Below are positions 22,198 through 34,212 of a stretch of 64,000 nucleotides of DNA, in pieces. The notes under the pieces were generated by a model. That model was not told the origin of the DNA. It made no database searches and saw nothing but the letters and a program-made list of their open reading frames with translations. Position 1 is the first letter of the stretch. The number at the start of each line of letters is the position of its first letter. The position numbers and the translations under genes were made by a program. Source of the DNA: Paragorgia papillata (Eukaryota; Cnidaria; Anthozoa; Scleralcyonacea; Coralliidae); assembly GCA_035771165.1 (NCBI GenBank), contig JAWNZC010000123.1, positions 434,001 through 498,000 on the forward strand, read 5' to 3'.

Positions 22198-22579
22198 GTA
22201 TTGTCACAGCTTTTATTTGGTCCCCGACATACATGGCACATCAACCGAGTTTTGACTTAAACGCTTTTTCTCACTATAAAAGGTACCGAATGTCCAACGG
22301 GGAGTTTCCGAGCGTTCCAGAGTACTTTTAAAATAGCTGGTAAAACTTAACAAAAAATAAGTCTAAGAGCAAATTAATTAAGTTCAACCGTTTATGAGCC
22401 GTTTACGATTGTTTCCGAAGATTCTTCAAATGGAAGATCTTTTTTATAGTTGGATAAGCGTTTAAGTGTTATGAAAACTCATGTCAAGCTCGGCATACAA
22501 AGGCTCTTTTTGTAAAACAACATGTATCGTTATTAGTATAGTACTAGAATTACACTACAACAAATGAGTAACATATATA

Positions 22580-23093
22580 CAGGGGGTGGACAAAAAAAAG
22601 TGACCATTCATTAAAAATATTATTCGAGAAAACAAAAATATGTGAAGTGGTATATTTTAGAATGCATGCGTCAAGATCTGCTCAAATATGATTTCCAATT
22701 CTAATTTTGTCATTGGTTTAAAAACACATTAACTTTGAAAGCGTGCCATACTGTGAAGCTGTAGTCAGTGAAATCTAGTGAAATGGCAACAAAATATCTA
22801 ACTATTTTGCTGTTATAACACTTTCATATTAGACAAACTCCATTAATCATTTTGAAGACTAATTGGAATAAGTCGAGCTAAGATTCACTTCATTTGTTAC
22901 AAGATTGAAAATCAGGAAAAATTAATATATTTTTTAAATCAATGGTAAAATTAGAATTTGATATCATATTTGAGCAGATCCTGACGCATGCATTCTAAAA
23001 ATATATAACTTTACATATTTTTCTGTAAAAGTTATAGTACAATGCACATTAATCATACTTACAATGATGGCCACTTTTTTTGTGCACCCCCTG
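22580..23093. mobile_element. 514-bp Tc1/mariner-like fold-back MITE
   Basis: Ends CAGGGGGTGGACAAAAAAAA and TTTTTTTGTGCACCCCCTG are inverted repeats flanked by TA on both sides, the target duplication of Tc1/mariner elements. The arms extend inward (GAATGCATGCGTCA / TGACGCATGCATTC; TGCTCAAATATGAT / ATCATATTTGAGCA), so the whole element folds back. No transposase. Confidence 0.88.
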
Positions 23094-23126
<33 letters not shown>

Positions 23127-23137
23127 GAATAATTAAT

Positions 23138-23330
23138 CAGTTATGTTCATTAGTATTCTTTATATAAAATTGCACGTTCATTAGTATTCTTTATATAAAA
23201 TTGTATGTTCATTAGTTTTCTTTCTGACGCCAAGACGTTTTATCAGGTATAAAAGCACGGACATGGTACTGATTTCCTTTGTGTTTTCCTCATGAATTAT
23301 TAATGAGTTTTTGAAGAATGCTAATTACCT
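23138..23330. repeat. dispersed repeat shared with 36970-37150
   Basis: TTCATTAGTATTCTTTATATAAAAT, repeated twice, then TTTTATCAGGTATAAAAG and TCATGAATTATTAATGAGTTTTTGAA recur near 36970-37150. The last motif also occurs near 7360, inverted near 23440 and in weaker form near 61677. A common but unidentified family. Confidence 0.75.
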
Positions 23331-23599
23331 TCATTCTATTGTTTTATTTCACAAGTACGTGCGGCTCGCCTTGTAAATCCCCATAAAAATCGGCCGCTCA
23401 TGCTTTATCTATTATTTGTAATATATATATTTCTAAAATTCATTAATAATTCATGAGGAAAACACAAAGAAAAATCATGAGCGTATCGGATCTATATATG
23501 TGATATAGACTCGCTCTAAGTTTCTCGCTGGTTTTTAACGGCTGAGATAAGCTTAATTTTCAAAATTACTACACCAATGAACGTATGAAGTGATTCTTT

Positions 23600-23975
23600 T
23601 TAGAAGCCATTTAAAAACCTTGCAGTACGGGCTTTATCGGCTCTAAAACACTCGGCTATCGCCTCGTGTTTTATATCCGATAAAGCCCTCCTGCGCGGTT
23701 TATAAATAGTACTTATATATATAATGATAATAATAAGGTGTTGCTCCGAGTGGCCAAGTGGAGTTTTCTCTGCTTGTCCGGCGTGGTTCGCCACTCGGAG
23801 CAACACCTTATTATTATCATTATTCTCCACCCGAGTGCAGTTCCCTTAATAATTGTTCTAAATATATATTTAACAGTTATACCATGAGCTCGAGTCGTAT
23901 ATGAGCTCATAGCCAACGAGGCGCTTCGCCGAGTTGGCTATTAGATCGTATACGACGAGAGCGAATGGTATAACT
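23600..23975. repeat. three adjacent hairpin repeats
   Basis: First, AGGGCTTTATCGG-type arms around AAAACACTCGG near 23629-23688. Second, near-perfect 34-nt arms at 23721-23754 and 23790-23823 (GGTGTTGCTCCGAGTGGC and complement). Third, arms around GAGCTCATAGCCAAC / GTTGGCTATTAGATC near 23880-23975. The rest of 22198-24760 shows no gene. Confidence 0.85.
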
Positions 23976-24762
23976 GTTTTATTATATAGCCAAGCACTGT
24001 ACAAGAGACAAAATTACAGAGAAATGTTTCAAACGACAAACTTCCGGCATAGGCAACTAATACTTCCGACATGCGTAATGATGCATTCACATAGAGTTTC
24101 TTGCTGAGCTGTTCGGTAAACAGCTTCGAAATATTGTATAAATGTTGCTCGAGAGGCAAAAAATGTTAAGCAGATCAACAAAAAAGATTAAAAGGTACCT
24201 TTATGAAGTCAAAAGGTGGGTCAGTTGTTTATATTAGCGTAGCTGTCGTGAAAAAGGTTTTGATTTCATGCAAAAATGAAACTGAAACACCTTCGGCAGT
24301 GAAACTAAATTACGTAGTTGGTTGTTTTTGAAAAAGAACATGCTTTTTACTACTCCAAATGCTTATCTAAATAAAAAAAAAGTCTCTTTACTGGTAATCT
24401 CCTACGAAATGTGTGTTGTAAGCTTGATTTTAACCGCGAGTTTCTTTGTTTGGCAACAAATTAATATCAACCTGTTAATTTAGTCGGGTTTTTGAAGTAA
24501 AAAGACGTAATTTTTAGGTGAATTTTACCATTTAACACGCTAAATTGTGTATCTGTTAATGTATTTTTACACAATGTTGTTTTTTTATACATTGGTTTGA
24601 GGGTGTTGATGTTTTTCTGTATAAAAATCCGTCAATTTCAACTCTTTTCGGCAGTTTAAAAAAACATGCCGCCATCTTGTTTTCCCTCTACTAGTAGGAT
24701 ATGAGCTGATAGCCTGGTAGTAGGGAACTAATCAGATTACGGAGAAGCTCATATCCGATAGC

Positions 24763-25551
24763 ATGCTATATAATAAATATATATATATATATATCGAATC
24801 ATTCACATTGCATGCGCCGATCTGGCTGGATGCTCTTTCTCTGGCTCTATCATTTTATCAATTTTTACCTTTCTATTATCGCGTGTACCGTTCATTTTTT
24901 GTATTAACTACTCTTTGGAGCTCTACGACAACGAATTTACCAGCATTGTGTGCAATTATTCAAGGATGGATTCAAGTGTTGTTATCTCTTCGATTTTGGT
25001 GGAAACCTTCAGTTCATTTCGCTCAGACCCGAGTTTCCCAGCCCACTTTCATAAAACCAGTAGCACATCGTATTTGGACAACTCTCGATCAGCTGAATAT
25101 CCTTAGGCCGAGAAGGGCGAGTCGTGCTGGCCTTCGTCGTCCTAACTATCCAAGTAATTACTTCAAGATCTACGATTTTTCATCGAAATCATCGCCAATT
25201 TCGAAATCATCGCCAATCGACTCATTAAATATTCAAAAATCCTTTGCGAATCTGTCAACGACAACAATACAAACCTACGAACCGTTTCACCCAACAATCA
25301 ATTTCTATTCTATTCCAACCATAGTTCGATCTAAACTATCATCGTCTTATTCCTCCTGCGTCAACCATCAGGCGTTGATTCCGATACCTAAAAACCCAAT
25401 TTCAAGATTCTCCTTTCCAAAACTTTTCATGAGCAACACGAGATCAATGGTGAATAAACTAGACGAAGTCCATTATCTCCGCAACAGGAACCAACAGTTT
25501 CCGCGAAAACAACTAAAACGTATTTTATTTAATACTATAAGCATGCAATAA
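24763..25551 (+). pseudogene. LINE (CR1/L2-like) 5' fragment, truncated before the endonuclease
   Basis: A 262-codon open frame ends in KLFMSNTRSMVNKLDEVHYL. A motif like SNxRSxxNKLDE normally marks the start of the apurinic endonuclease domain of CR1/L2/Jockey-type LINEs, where it is followed by the catalytic endonuclease and the reverse transcriptase. Here the match stops about 25 residues later and neither domain follows. Most LINE copies lose their 5' end; this one keeps upstream sequence and has lost the enzymes. Confidence 0.6.
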
Positions 25552-25624
25552 GCGTGAGCACTTTCTATTGTTTATTTCTAGAGATATTCCTAATTTTACG
25601 ATTTTCATTTCGCTCGTTTGGAGT

Positions 25625-25790
25625 AAATGACGTCATCAGTCATCTAATTTGCATATTTCAAAAACGTGAATATCTCTTGAACGAGATGAGATATTTACAA
25701 ACCACAAACGCCGTTCATCCTCATTTTAAATCTACTTTATGACAAGATCAAAAAAATATTGACGATTTTTTCATCATAGTGCCACTTTTA
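25625..25790. repeat. dispersed repeat shared with 32540-32735
   Basis: Shares GGAGTAxATGACxTCAT, TTTGCATxTTxCAAAAAC, TGAATATCTCT-GAAC and GATGAGATATTTA with 32565-32645 in the same orientation. Unidentified family, attached here to the end of the LINE fragment. Confidence 0.7.
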
Positions 25791-25986
25791 GCTGCGTTTG
25801 TTGTTGTCGTTCGAGTTAGACGAATTTCTTTACGCCAGACAGGTAGACGGTCAGCCAAGGTGAAGGTCAACTTTCCCGATTCTAGAAAGTTAACTTCGAT
25901 TGGTTCATCGCTTAGAACACAATATTGCTCTCCGACAAGCAGACGTTAGTGGGATCGCGCGTTTACCGCCTCCTTAAGAACGACTG

Positions 25987-26012
25987 TGGGGGGGGGGGGG
26001 GGGGGGGGGGGA
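25987..26012. repeat. poly-G run
   Basis: About 25 consecutive G residues, a potential G-quadruplex and a likely sequencing trouble spot. A second, shorter G run is at 27589-27602. Confidence 0.9.
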
Positions 26013-26147
26013 GGGGGCTAGGGTACGACTCGCACGGGTTACGTTCTTCACTTATATATATAGCACTTCGTGTTGGAACATAAATTGTAGCTGTTGTGCT
26101 AAGCACTTTATTGAGTTTTGACTTTTCCCCAATCTTATCTTTTACAG

Positions 26148-26267
26148 CAGCAAGAGATGATCCCAGATAGTTTTATTGTCCACCATGAGAACTACCATAC
26201 CATTAGAGAAGCGTTAGCGAAAGCCATACTAACAGCTACTACAGACGAACTAGATCTAGTGCTCCAG
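26148..26267 (+). CDS. RNF213: RNF213-like exon 15 of window
   Basis: 40 codons, phase 0, acceptor TTTTACAG, donor CAG|GTACAC. Reads QQEMIPDSFIVHHENYHTIR then EALAKAILTATTDELDLVLQ. It aligns with the RNF213 motif Y-VYGDEYKALRDAVAKAVLE. Confidence 0.93.
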
Positions 26268-26311
26268 GTACACGCCTTTTTGATAAGATTGTACAAAAAT
26301 CATTCTATTCC

Positions 26312-26606
26312 TTTAAGGTGAAGTAATACGAGCAACAAATTGCTGCAACTTTGTTGCGTTGCAAGTTGAAAAGCGTTGTTGCACGTATTACCACAATTAT
26401 TTTGTTTCAAGTGGAATCAGCACGTTGCAGCAAGTAGAGCTGGAGTCTACTTTTTTCAACAAATGTTTTCAACTTGCAACAAAATCATTGTTGCGTGGCA
26501 ATGTTTGAGGTGGGTGGTAATACGTGCAACAACGCTGTTCAACTTGCAACACAACAAAGTTGCGTTGAAAGTTGAAAAAATGTTGCCCGTATTACCTCAC
26601 CTTTAT
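26312..26606. mobile_element. MITE family with GCAACA-rich body, copy 1
   Basis: Ends TTAAGGTGAAGTAATACGAG and GCCCGTATTACCTCACCTTTA are inverted repeats. The body is rich in GTTGCAAGTTGAA and its complement. Two further copies lie at 29271-29492 and 34893-35207. No coding capacity. It starts 45 bp after an RNF213 exon donor. Confidence 0.85.
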
Positions 26607-27725
26607 AGTCACTTATTGACATATTTTCCCCGAGCCCGGGCGGAGGGCCGAAGGCCCGGAGCCCGGTGAGGGTGCTAATCTCGACGTGCGTGGAGTCCAC
26701 TTTACACGCGAGATGAAAAGCTGAAAGTAATTCTGAAACCTGTTTATATTTTATAATCAGCAAATTATAATTTATAAGTTCGGTTGGATTACGAAATAGT
26801 TTTTCAACGATCATGACGAAAGAAATCTTTGCCAGAAAAATGGTTTCAGCTAAAATGTACATTAATATTACTATGGAAAAAGACCAAAGAAAGAAGGCTA
26901 AGAAGAGATGTGGCAGCGAGAAAAAGACAACAATAAATACGACCTAAAACAGTCACTGAAAAAAGCCTAAAAATTAATACGATAAAGACCGAAAACGATG
27001 CCGACCGAAATCAACTGAAAGAAGAAGGATGTGTCCTGAAACTGTTCAAAGCCGGTAAAGAATTTTGCTCTGGTGTATTCTACATAACTCGAGAGGGAAC
27101 GATTAAGAAATTTTGAAACAAACGGCTTTTCAGATCTGAAGAGAACTGAATGATGCCTTGTCATATTTGTGTCAACAACGAAAAAAGTAAGAAACCGCGA
27201 ACGAGAAAAACAATCCGAAAAGAGTAGACTGAATTGGCATTGTTTGTGGTGACAAAAGCAGAAGAAGTTTAACTGTAGGAGATTCGTATTTACCAGTTTA
27301 GCTAAGTTAAAACGGAAGAAATCTTGTAAATGAAAATTGATATAAATAATATATTGTCTAGAGTTGTCAGTTGAACGCTAGGACGTTGACTTGTGTCTTT
27401 TCTTGGCCACTGTTTTATCTATTTTTGGTTCATCTCGTTGTGGTTTTTTGGGGTTTTTTTTAATATTGGCTTTGCATGTTCTTTTAGTGTGTCAATACAT
27501 GACTACAGGTGAACCTTGCTAACTAATTTTCTGGGATGTTGTCTGATCTGTGTGTTATTAATACAACAAAAAACAGAAATTAGGGGAAGGGGGGGGGGGG
27601 GGAGTAGCGTTAGAAAATGCATATAAAGCGGCGAGGGGTTGTTGTGTCCATGTATTTCTAGTCCAATATATATTATTTGTTTAATGTGGTTATATCATGG
27701 TTGGGGATTTTAGGTATTTAGGATA
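26607..27725. other. intronic stretch, no gene seen
   Basis: Purine-rich on parts of the + strand (26880-27260), with no reliable coding or RNA signal. A GC-rich patch (GCCCGGGCGGAGGGCCGAAGG, 26634-26655) looks like the head of another repeat. Confidence 0.4.
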
Positions 27726-27729
27726 TTTG

Positions 27730-27966
27730 GAACCTTTTGAAAGATTTGTAATATATCTTTCTTTTCTAAAATTTCATCTTCATAGAGTTTTTCGTTGTTA
27801 AAGTTGGCGGAAGTGACGCTACGCAGGAATCTGTAAAGTGGTTTTTATTTTGACAAATTAAATTCCTGCGTAGACGTCACTTCTGTCAACTTTAACAGCG
27901 AAAAAGTTCATGAAGATGAAATTTTAGAAAAGGAAGATATATTACAAATCTTCTCAGAAGGATCCA
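27730..27966. mobile_element. fold-back MITE ending 27 bp before an exon
   Basis: Arms of about 80 bp: GATTTGTAATATATCTTTC ... AAAGTTGGCGGAAGTGACG and the complement CGTCACTTCTGTCAACTTT ... GATATATTACAAATC. The right arm ends just upstream of the acceptor at 27992, so a stem in the pre-mRNA would sit at the branch-point region. Confidence 0.85.
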
Positions 27967-27992
27967 GTTAACTCTGTTTTTATGTTTTACAG

Positions 27993-28103
27993 GATTTGCT
28001 TGCTGCCCCGTTCGCTCGTGATTGTTATCTTTTGTTAGCTTTGTTCCAAGAAGTTACAACATCTTATGCGAGGGGCAATGTCCATGAGAAGATTGCTATC
28101 AGG
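27993..28103 (+). CDS. RNF213: RNF213-like exon 16 of window
   Basis: 37 codons, phase 0, acceptor TTTTACAG, donor AGG|GTATGT. Reads DLLAAPFARDCYLLLALFQE then VTTSYARGNVHEKIAIR, matching the RNF213 pattern Q-SAYFLLTLFREVAILYR. Confidence 0.94.
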
Positions 28104-28159
28104 GTATGTTCTTGTTTTGGGGTCTGGCGTAAGGAAAGCCCATTTAACAATCAGATTAT

Positions 28160-28235
28160 GAGCTCGAAATTTCTATGAGTAAATAGTTGACGAGAGAGCT
28201 CGAGTCAACTATTATCTCATACAAATTTCGAGGGA
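28160..28235. repeat. hairpin repeat
   Basis: CTCGAAATTTCTATGAGTAAATAGTTGAC pairs with GTCAACTATTATCTCATACAAATTTCGAG. Same general type as the other GAG/CTCG-loop hairpins in the window. Confidence 0.8.
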
Positions 28236-28489
28236 GTACTCTAGTTGTTTTGGTAGAAACTAACTTGTGTACCTTAGTCCTTCCAGATTATTTTAATAAA
28301 CGAAGCATAACCATTGTTTCTGTGTGAAAACAAGGTAAAACAAATCTTCCACTCCTCGTCACGTCCATGTTGTTTTACTGCATCACCTCGCGAGTCCTGG
28401 TACTTAATTTCCTACTCGGTATTCCATGTAGATGAACATTCGCAAAGGACAACGGAAACGGAAAAAATTCCTTCTCTGTGAGCGTGTTG

Positions 28490-28775
<286 letters not shown>

Positions 28776-28862
28776 CGGCTTCACGGTGTTTTCATTCATA
28801 CAATTCATACTGGTATGTTGTATATTTTATTCATTTCCTAAGCGCGAATTTCCGCTGTATAG

Positions 28863-28916
28863 GTCTTGGAAAAGATCAATGAATTTATGGCGAAGACAGA
28901 GCACTTATCAAACCCA
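28863..28916 (+). CDS. RNF213: RNF213-like exon 17 of window
   Basis: Small 18-codon exon, phase 0, acceptor GCTGTATAG, donor CCA|GTAAGT. Reads VLEKINEFMAKTEHLSNP, which fits the RNF213 segment EAVSKFIGECKILSPP between the same neighbours. Confidence 0.88.
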
Positions 28917-29270
28917 GTAAGTATATGAAAAATCCCATCTTTTATTTCGTTTCTGAAAATAGTACAAATAGCCAAAAATTCTAAAGTCCAAGTAAAGCCG
29001 GCTTATGCTTTGTTGGTATTGTAATTAAGTTCTTGTCGTCTTCGTCGTCGTCATCTCCCTAATGACCCTGGTTTACCTAAGTGTACCTGTTATACCCTTT
29101 ACACCCTGACTAAATCCAGTTGGATCAACAAAACGGACACTGAAAACAATAATTTTGTTCTTTTCTTATCAAACAAAATTGATTCGAAGGAAGCATGTTG
29201 GGTGAGCTTTTTCTGCAAAACCAAACATGTTGATTTTGATGCCATTATGTTTGATAATAGCAAAGATATA

Positions 29271-29492
29271 TAAAGGTGAAGTAATAAGAGCAACAAATTG
29301 CTGCAACATTGTTGCGTTGCAAGTTGAATAGCGTTGTTGCACGTTTTACCACCCACCTTAAACATTGTCGCGCAACAATGATTTTGTTGCAAGTTGAATT
29401 TGCATGTCGCAGCAAGTCTACAATTTTTCTGAACTTACAACAAAATCATTGTTTGCGTGGCAATGTTTAACGTGGGTGGTAATACATGCAAT
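29271..29492. mobile_element. GCAACA-rich MITE, copy 2 (right end lost)
   Basis: Starts TAAAGGTGAAGTAATAAGAG and follows the other copies through the GTTGCAAGTTGAA body, but the right terminal repeat is replaced after GGTGGTAATACATGCAA. Confidence 0.8.
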
Positions 29493-29597
29493 TAACCTTC
29501 TCGGATTATGCTCGCGTGACATTAAAATGTTTAATTTGCATATCAAACAACCTGAAGTATTTCAACAACTTGACAGACTTGACAACAATGTGACAGA

Positions 29598-30074
29598 CTT
29601 AAAGTGGTTCTCTGATGAAAAAGTATTGTTGGTAATGTTTTTGCATAATACTGAGATGTTATGGTAGTTAGTTAGTAATCGTGCAAAGTTTCATTTCAAT
29701 ATCCGTTGAAGAAAAGGTGATATTTTACGTGTCAAGTTTATGTTTTAGAGCGCCGCCATTAAAGTGGCCGAGCTTAAGAAGAATGTCGAGGAAGCTTATG
29801 ACGTCACAGACTCAATAACAACAATGACCCTTTTGTTGACAACAACAATGATCTTTTGTTTTTGTTGAGTCTGTGACGTCATAAGCTCTCCTCAACTCAT
29901 TCTTCTTAAACACGGCCAATTTAATGGCGGCGCTCCAAAATACAAACTTCACACGTAAAATGCAACTTTGTTTTTGAGAATTTCACAATGAAACTTCACA
30001 CAATTACCAATTAATATCTTTAATATTATGCCTAAACATTACCAACAATATTTTCATCAGAGAACCACTTTAAT
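29598..30074. mobile_element. fold-back MITE, about 477 bp
   Basis: Ends TTAAAGTGGTTCTCTGATGA and TCATCAGAGAACCACTTTAA are near-perfect inverted repeats, and the arms continue inward through AGCGCCGCCATTAAA / TTTAATGGCGGCGCT and GACGTCACAGACTCAA / TTGAGTCTGTGACGTC. Very regular; probably a young insertion. Confidence 0.9.
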
Positions 30075-30260
30075 TTCGGTTTCAAGGGCACTTTAAAACC
30101 ATGCTGAATGGACTTTTGGTGAACTCAATAACATTGGGTTGGCAACGACTGTTTACGATACTAAAAATGAGCGTCGTCGTTGTCATTGTTACATTTTCTT
30201 CTTTTGTATATTGTTGTTACTGCTATTGCATATGAGTGATATGGCTATAATAATTTTTAG

Positions 30261-30461
30261 TTGAAACCGCTGGCTGGCGATATTGTGGCCAATTTTCCCA
30301 ATGGAAACGTGCATATGTTAAGCGTTAACCCTGGAGTTACTGGTACCGAGAGAAAACTAGCAGAAATCATGGTTCACTTTCGAATCGTACTAGAATGCCT
30401 GCCTGGAAATCCTCTACTTCAACCGTTGAGGAATTTAGCAATCAATCCTGCCACAATGAGG
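30261..30461 (+). CDS. RNF213: RNF213-like exon 18 of window
   Basis: 67 codons, phase 0, acceptor TTTTTAG, donor AGG|GTGAGG. Reads LKPLAGDIVANFPNGNVHML, then VTGTERKLAEIMVHFRIVLE and LLQPLRNLAINPATMR. The last part matches the RNF213 motif LLEPLKNLAFSPATM closely. Confidence 0.95.
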
Positions 30462-30889
30462 GTGAGGTTCTAGTTTATGTGTATCATTTATAAATAACTT
30501 GATTGGTTTATTTTTTTGCTTTGTAGTTCCAAGTCTATTTTTATGTAGATTAAAATTAACCTTGTAATTGTCCGTCTCAATTCCGTTTCTGTTTACGGTG
30601 ATTTACTGCAATGCAACTCATACACATTTTGATGGATTATATTTATAAGTAATAGTATAAAAGAGGTGTATTAGCTCTTAAACGTCCCGCTCGATGAGGG
30701 TCATTTAGCAAAATTTTATTTTGCGGAATTTTACGGGAATTTCTTTTGTTGTCACGTTCGTCGACGTCAAACCGGGTATGGTTAGTTCTAATCAGACCTG
30801 GTTTGACGTCAACGGAGGTAGGATTAGTAAAAATTCCCGCAAACATGATATTATAATAACATTCTGGTTTTAAGATCCTTACTTAGCCT

Positions 30890-31490
30890 CTTATTAACTT
30901 TCTTTTTTCCTTCCTTCCTTCTTTTCTTCTTGTTTTCTTTCCTTCATTACTTCTTTCTTTCCTTCTTTTTTTCTTCTTTTTTTTTACTTTTCTTCCTTCT
31001 TTTCTTCCTTCATTTAGCCTTGCATACACTTAAACAAGTTTCTAAAATAAGTTTCTGAAACACCTTTTCGAAACGGTTTCCCAAACTTGTTTCAAGAAAT
31101 AGAACAGTGCTCTAATCAGGGAAACTTTGTTCCTGAAACAAAGTTTTGGAGACTTTTCAACATACACTGAAAACTTTTGTTTTTGCGACCCTGTTTCGGT
31201 AACTTGTGTCGGAAATTTTCTCTAGTGTATGCTTTTGTTCTTCTTCTCTTTGTATTTTTATTACTTTCTTCCTTCTTTCTTTTCTTCTTTTCTTTTCTTT
31301 TTTAATTTCCTTTCTTACTTCATTCTTTTCTTTCTTTTTTTCCTTATTCCTTCTTTTCTTTCTTTTTCTTTTCTTTTTCTTTCATTCCTTCCGTCCCTCC
31401 TCCTTTCCCTCCTTTTTTCTTCCTTTTCTCTTCCTTTTCTCCTTCTCTTCCTTCTTTCCTCACTATCTCACTTACTTATTTCTTTCCATT
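30890..31490. repeat. two pyrimidine tracts around a GTTTC-rich element
   Basis: TTCC/CTTT-rich tracts at about 30895-31018 and 31232-31490. Between them lies a 210-bp block with GCATACACT near 31021 and AGTGTATGC near 31223 as possible inverted ends and many GAAAC/GTTTC words inside, perhaps a MITE that landed in the tract. Confidence 0.75.
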
Positions 31491-31938
31491 ATACGATTGT
31501 TTTGGTTTAACAAGTCATTACAAAAAAAATTATCTTCGGGCTCTATTGAGTAGCCGGGTAATTGTTAACAACCTATTTATAATATATTTGCAAAGTGTAC
31601 AAATTATTTAACAAAATAAACAATATGAAGCTAATGAAAGTATTTTGAGCCCTAGATGATTTAAATAAGTTTTTAATGCGGATTGAGCCAAAAATAACCG
31701 CTTTTTGCATCTGCTTTAGGACAGCCTGTGTTAACTTTTGATTGCCCAACAGCGCGGCTAACGAAGCCTTTATAGTGCACTCGTATATCCTCCTATTACA
31801 TCTATGAGGACATTGATTTGATAGACATGAAGTCCTTCAAATCTTTTCTTGTGGAGCTCAGCTCTAACTTCTTGATATTTTTCATTCTTTTCTTTGTCCT
31901 TCTTTTCCATGTTGGTAATCCATGGGCATTTGAAGGGG

Positions 31939-32073
<135 letters not shown>

Positions 32074-32539
32074 GTTTTTGTCTCTTTTTCTTTCCTTCCT
32101 GTCCTTTTTTATTCTTCCCTCGTTTCTTCTCTTTCTTCCTTTCTTCTTTCATCCTTAGTTACTTACCTACGTAATTACTTTATTATATACTTTGTTGTAT
32201 ATAATAACGACGTATTAATAATAATAATATAATTGACGTTGTATCTTATTCGTAAGACGCCAAAATTGTCTATCCAAATTTTGATTGTATTTAGAAATGT
32301 TTTTAAAATAAAAAAAGAATAGCCTCTTCGCTTGTTCAATTGCTCATCTTGTTCTAAGTATATTTTGGTTTTAAAAAAAAAAGCAAATAACATACCTTAT
32401 GACGTCATCTACTCCACTAATTCCATAAACGAGGAATATCTACGGAAAAAATAGGTAGATTATGCTGAAACTTTGAAGCTGTTCTAATACGAATAGTACA
32501 TTGCAATGTACAGTTATTGCTTGATATATTCCTCACTTG

Positions 32540-32735
32540 GTGAAGTTTGTTTGATCTGTGTGGAGTAGATGACATCATGAGGAATCTTATTTGCATGTTA
32601 CAAAAACCTGAATATCTCTGGAACATGATGAGATATTTATTTAATAAGAACGCTATATTTCCTCATACGGGAAGTGCTTCTAGATAAAATTAAAATCGAA
32701 TAGAAGATTTGTCATCTTACTGCCCTTTCACTCTT
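32540..32735. repeat. dispersed repeat, second copy (see 25625)
   Basis: Same family as at 25625-25790, with GTAGATGACATCATGA, TTTGCATGTTACAAAAACC and GATGAGATATTTA. Confidence 0.7.
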
Positions 32736-32947
32736 TATACTCCATTGGCCACTTTAAGAATTTTATTGTGGCTAACGCCAGACGATTTTATTGAGCACAT
32801 GGGAAGGTCTTGGGCTATTAAGGGGTAATCGCGAAACATTCGTGAAATTGAACCTTAATGTTACTTGACGCTATGCGATCACCTATACTGATTTTATATG
32901 CAGTATGCCGTACCACTAGTATTTTTTACTGTTTTCATTAACCACAG

Positions 32948-33020
32948 GCTGCATTTCTACCTACGATGCCTCATGATTATGGCGTTAAAGCTATGCAAGT
33001 AGATCTTGGTCATTGGTATG
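32948..33020 (+). CDS. RNF213: RNF213-like exon 19 of window
   Basis: Acceptor TTAACCACAG, donor TATG|GTGAGT. Reads AAFLPTMPHDYGVKAMQVDL then GHWY plus one base. AFLPTMP and the closing HWY are the residues that lead into the RZ finger in RNF213. Confidence 0.96.
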
Positions 33021-33095
33021 GTGAGTAGGAGTTTTGTTTTTAACAATAACAATATTGGGTTGGCAACGACCGTTCGTTTACGCATAGTTAAGGTG

Positions 33096-33466
33096 CCTAT
33101 GAAACGAAAATTTAGTTTGTTTTATTTGAAAGAACACTTAAAATAACAAAGTAACGTCTTTCGCAGTTTTTTTGTTTTCTTGCTTCGTTGTTGAGATATT
33201 TCAGGTTGTTTGATATGTAAATTAACATGTTGACGTCACATATGCATAATGACTTATCGTGAGAGAAGCACGCTCACGCGCTTTCTTCGAATTAATTTGG
33301 TTTGATAATAGTAACGATATATAACCTCTTGGGATAAATCATTATACACAAACAACGTGAAATATCTTAAAAACGAAGCAAGGAAACGAAAAACTGCAAA
33401 AGATGTTACTTTGTCATTTTATGTGTTCTTTCTTAAGACAGACTTAATTTTCGCTTGGAATCCCGA
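33096..33466. mobile_element. fold-back MITE, copy 1 of a family (copy 2 at 55225)
   Basis: Arms AACAAAGTAACGTCTTTCGCAG and CTGCAAAAGATGTTACTTTGTC plus GAGATATTTCA / TGAAATATCTTA. The loop contains GACGTCACATATGCATAATGAC and TTTGATAATAGTAACGATATATAA, both also in the second copy. Confidence 0.85.
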
Positions 33467-33869
33467 TTTATGAAAATTTCTGCATTTTCACGGTTACTTA
33501 TATTGTGTTTTCTGTATAATAAAGCAATCATCCAATAGCAACATTTGGGTTCAATCGCTCAACCGTACTGTGTAAATATTGATAAAGCTAAAACAAAGGA
33601 TTTGTGTACTTTCAGGTGCCTTTCAACCGATCAATCGCTGTTCGATTGTTAACCGCTTTGAAGTTTGCCAGGTTTCCAAACCATGTTTATTTTCTATTAA
33701 CTATATGGTTTACGGGACGGTAAAAAGTGGCGGTACACAACAGAATGAGACCCTTTTTCTTACAGAAGGGCAAAAAAATTGAACTCAAAATCCAATCTAG
33801 CTAGTTCTGATTCAATTCATTTCGTAAGTTTGATATAAATTTAATATGTGTTTTTTTCTTATTTTCAAG

Positions 33870-33904
33870 AGTGCCCTAATGGACACCGTTATGTGATTAC
33901 AGAG
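33870..33904 (+). CDS. RNF213: RNF213-like RZ-finger exon, first half (exon 20 of window)
   Basis: A 35-bp microexon, acceptor ATTTTCAAG, donor GAG|GTAAAA. Reads E-CPNGHRYVITE: the first two zinc ligands of the RZ finger, C1260 and H1264 (C-x3-H). His at this place is required for activity in human RNF213 (H4509, from memory). The finger is split after E1270. Confidence 0.95.
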
Positions 33905-34212
33905 GTAAAAATTATTAAATATTAAGTGTTATTGTTTCATATAATCGCACGGTCATTTCGAAAACATTTGTTTCAAAAGAAACGATTAACGTCGTAATTT
34001 TTCTCGATCAAAACTAATCGTCCTTCATGAATGCTGGTTGATGTAATATATGAACAACGAGTTTGAGTTTCATCAGGGGATCCAAACACGAGAAAACATG
34101 ATGAAAGCACGAGGCCGAAGGCCGAGTGGTTTTATTGTTATCGAGTGTTTGGTTTCCCTTGATGAAACACGATAAACGAGTTTTTGATATGGCATCTCAA
34201 TCGAGCGATTTC

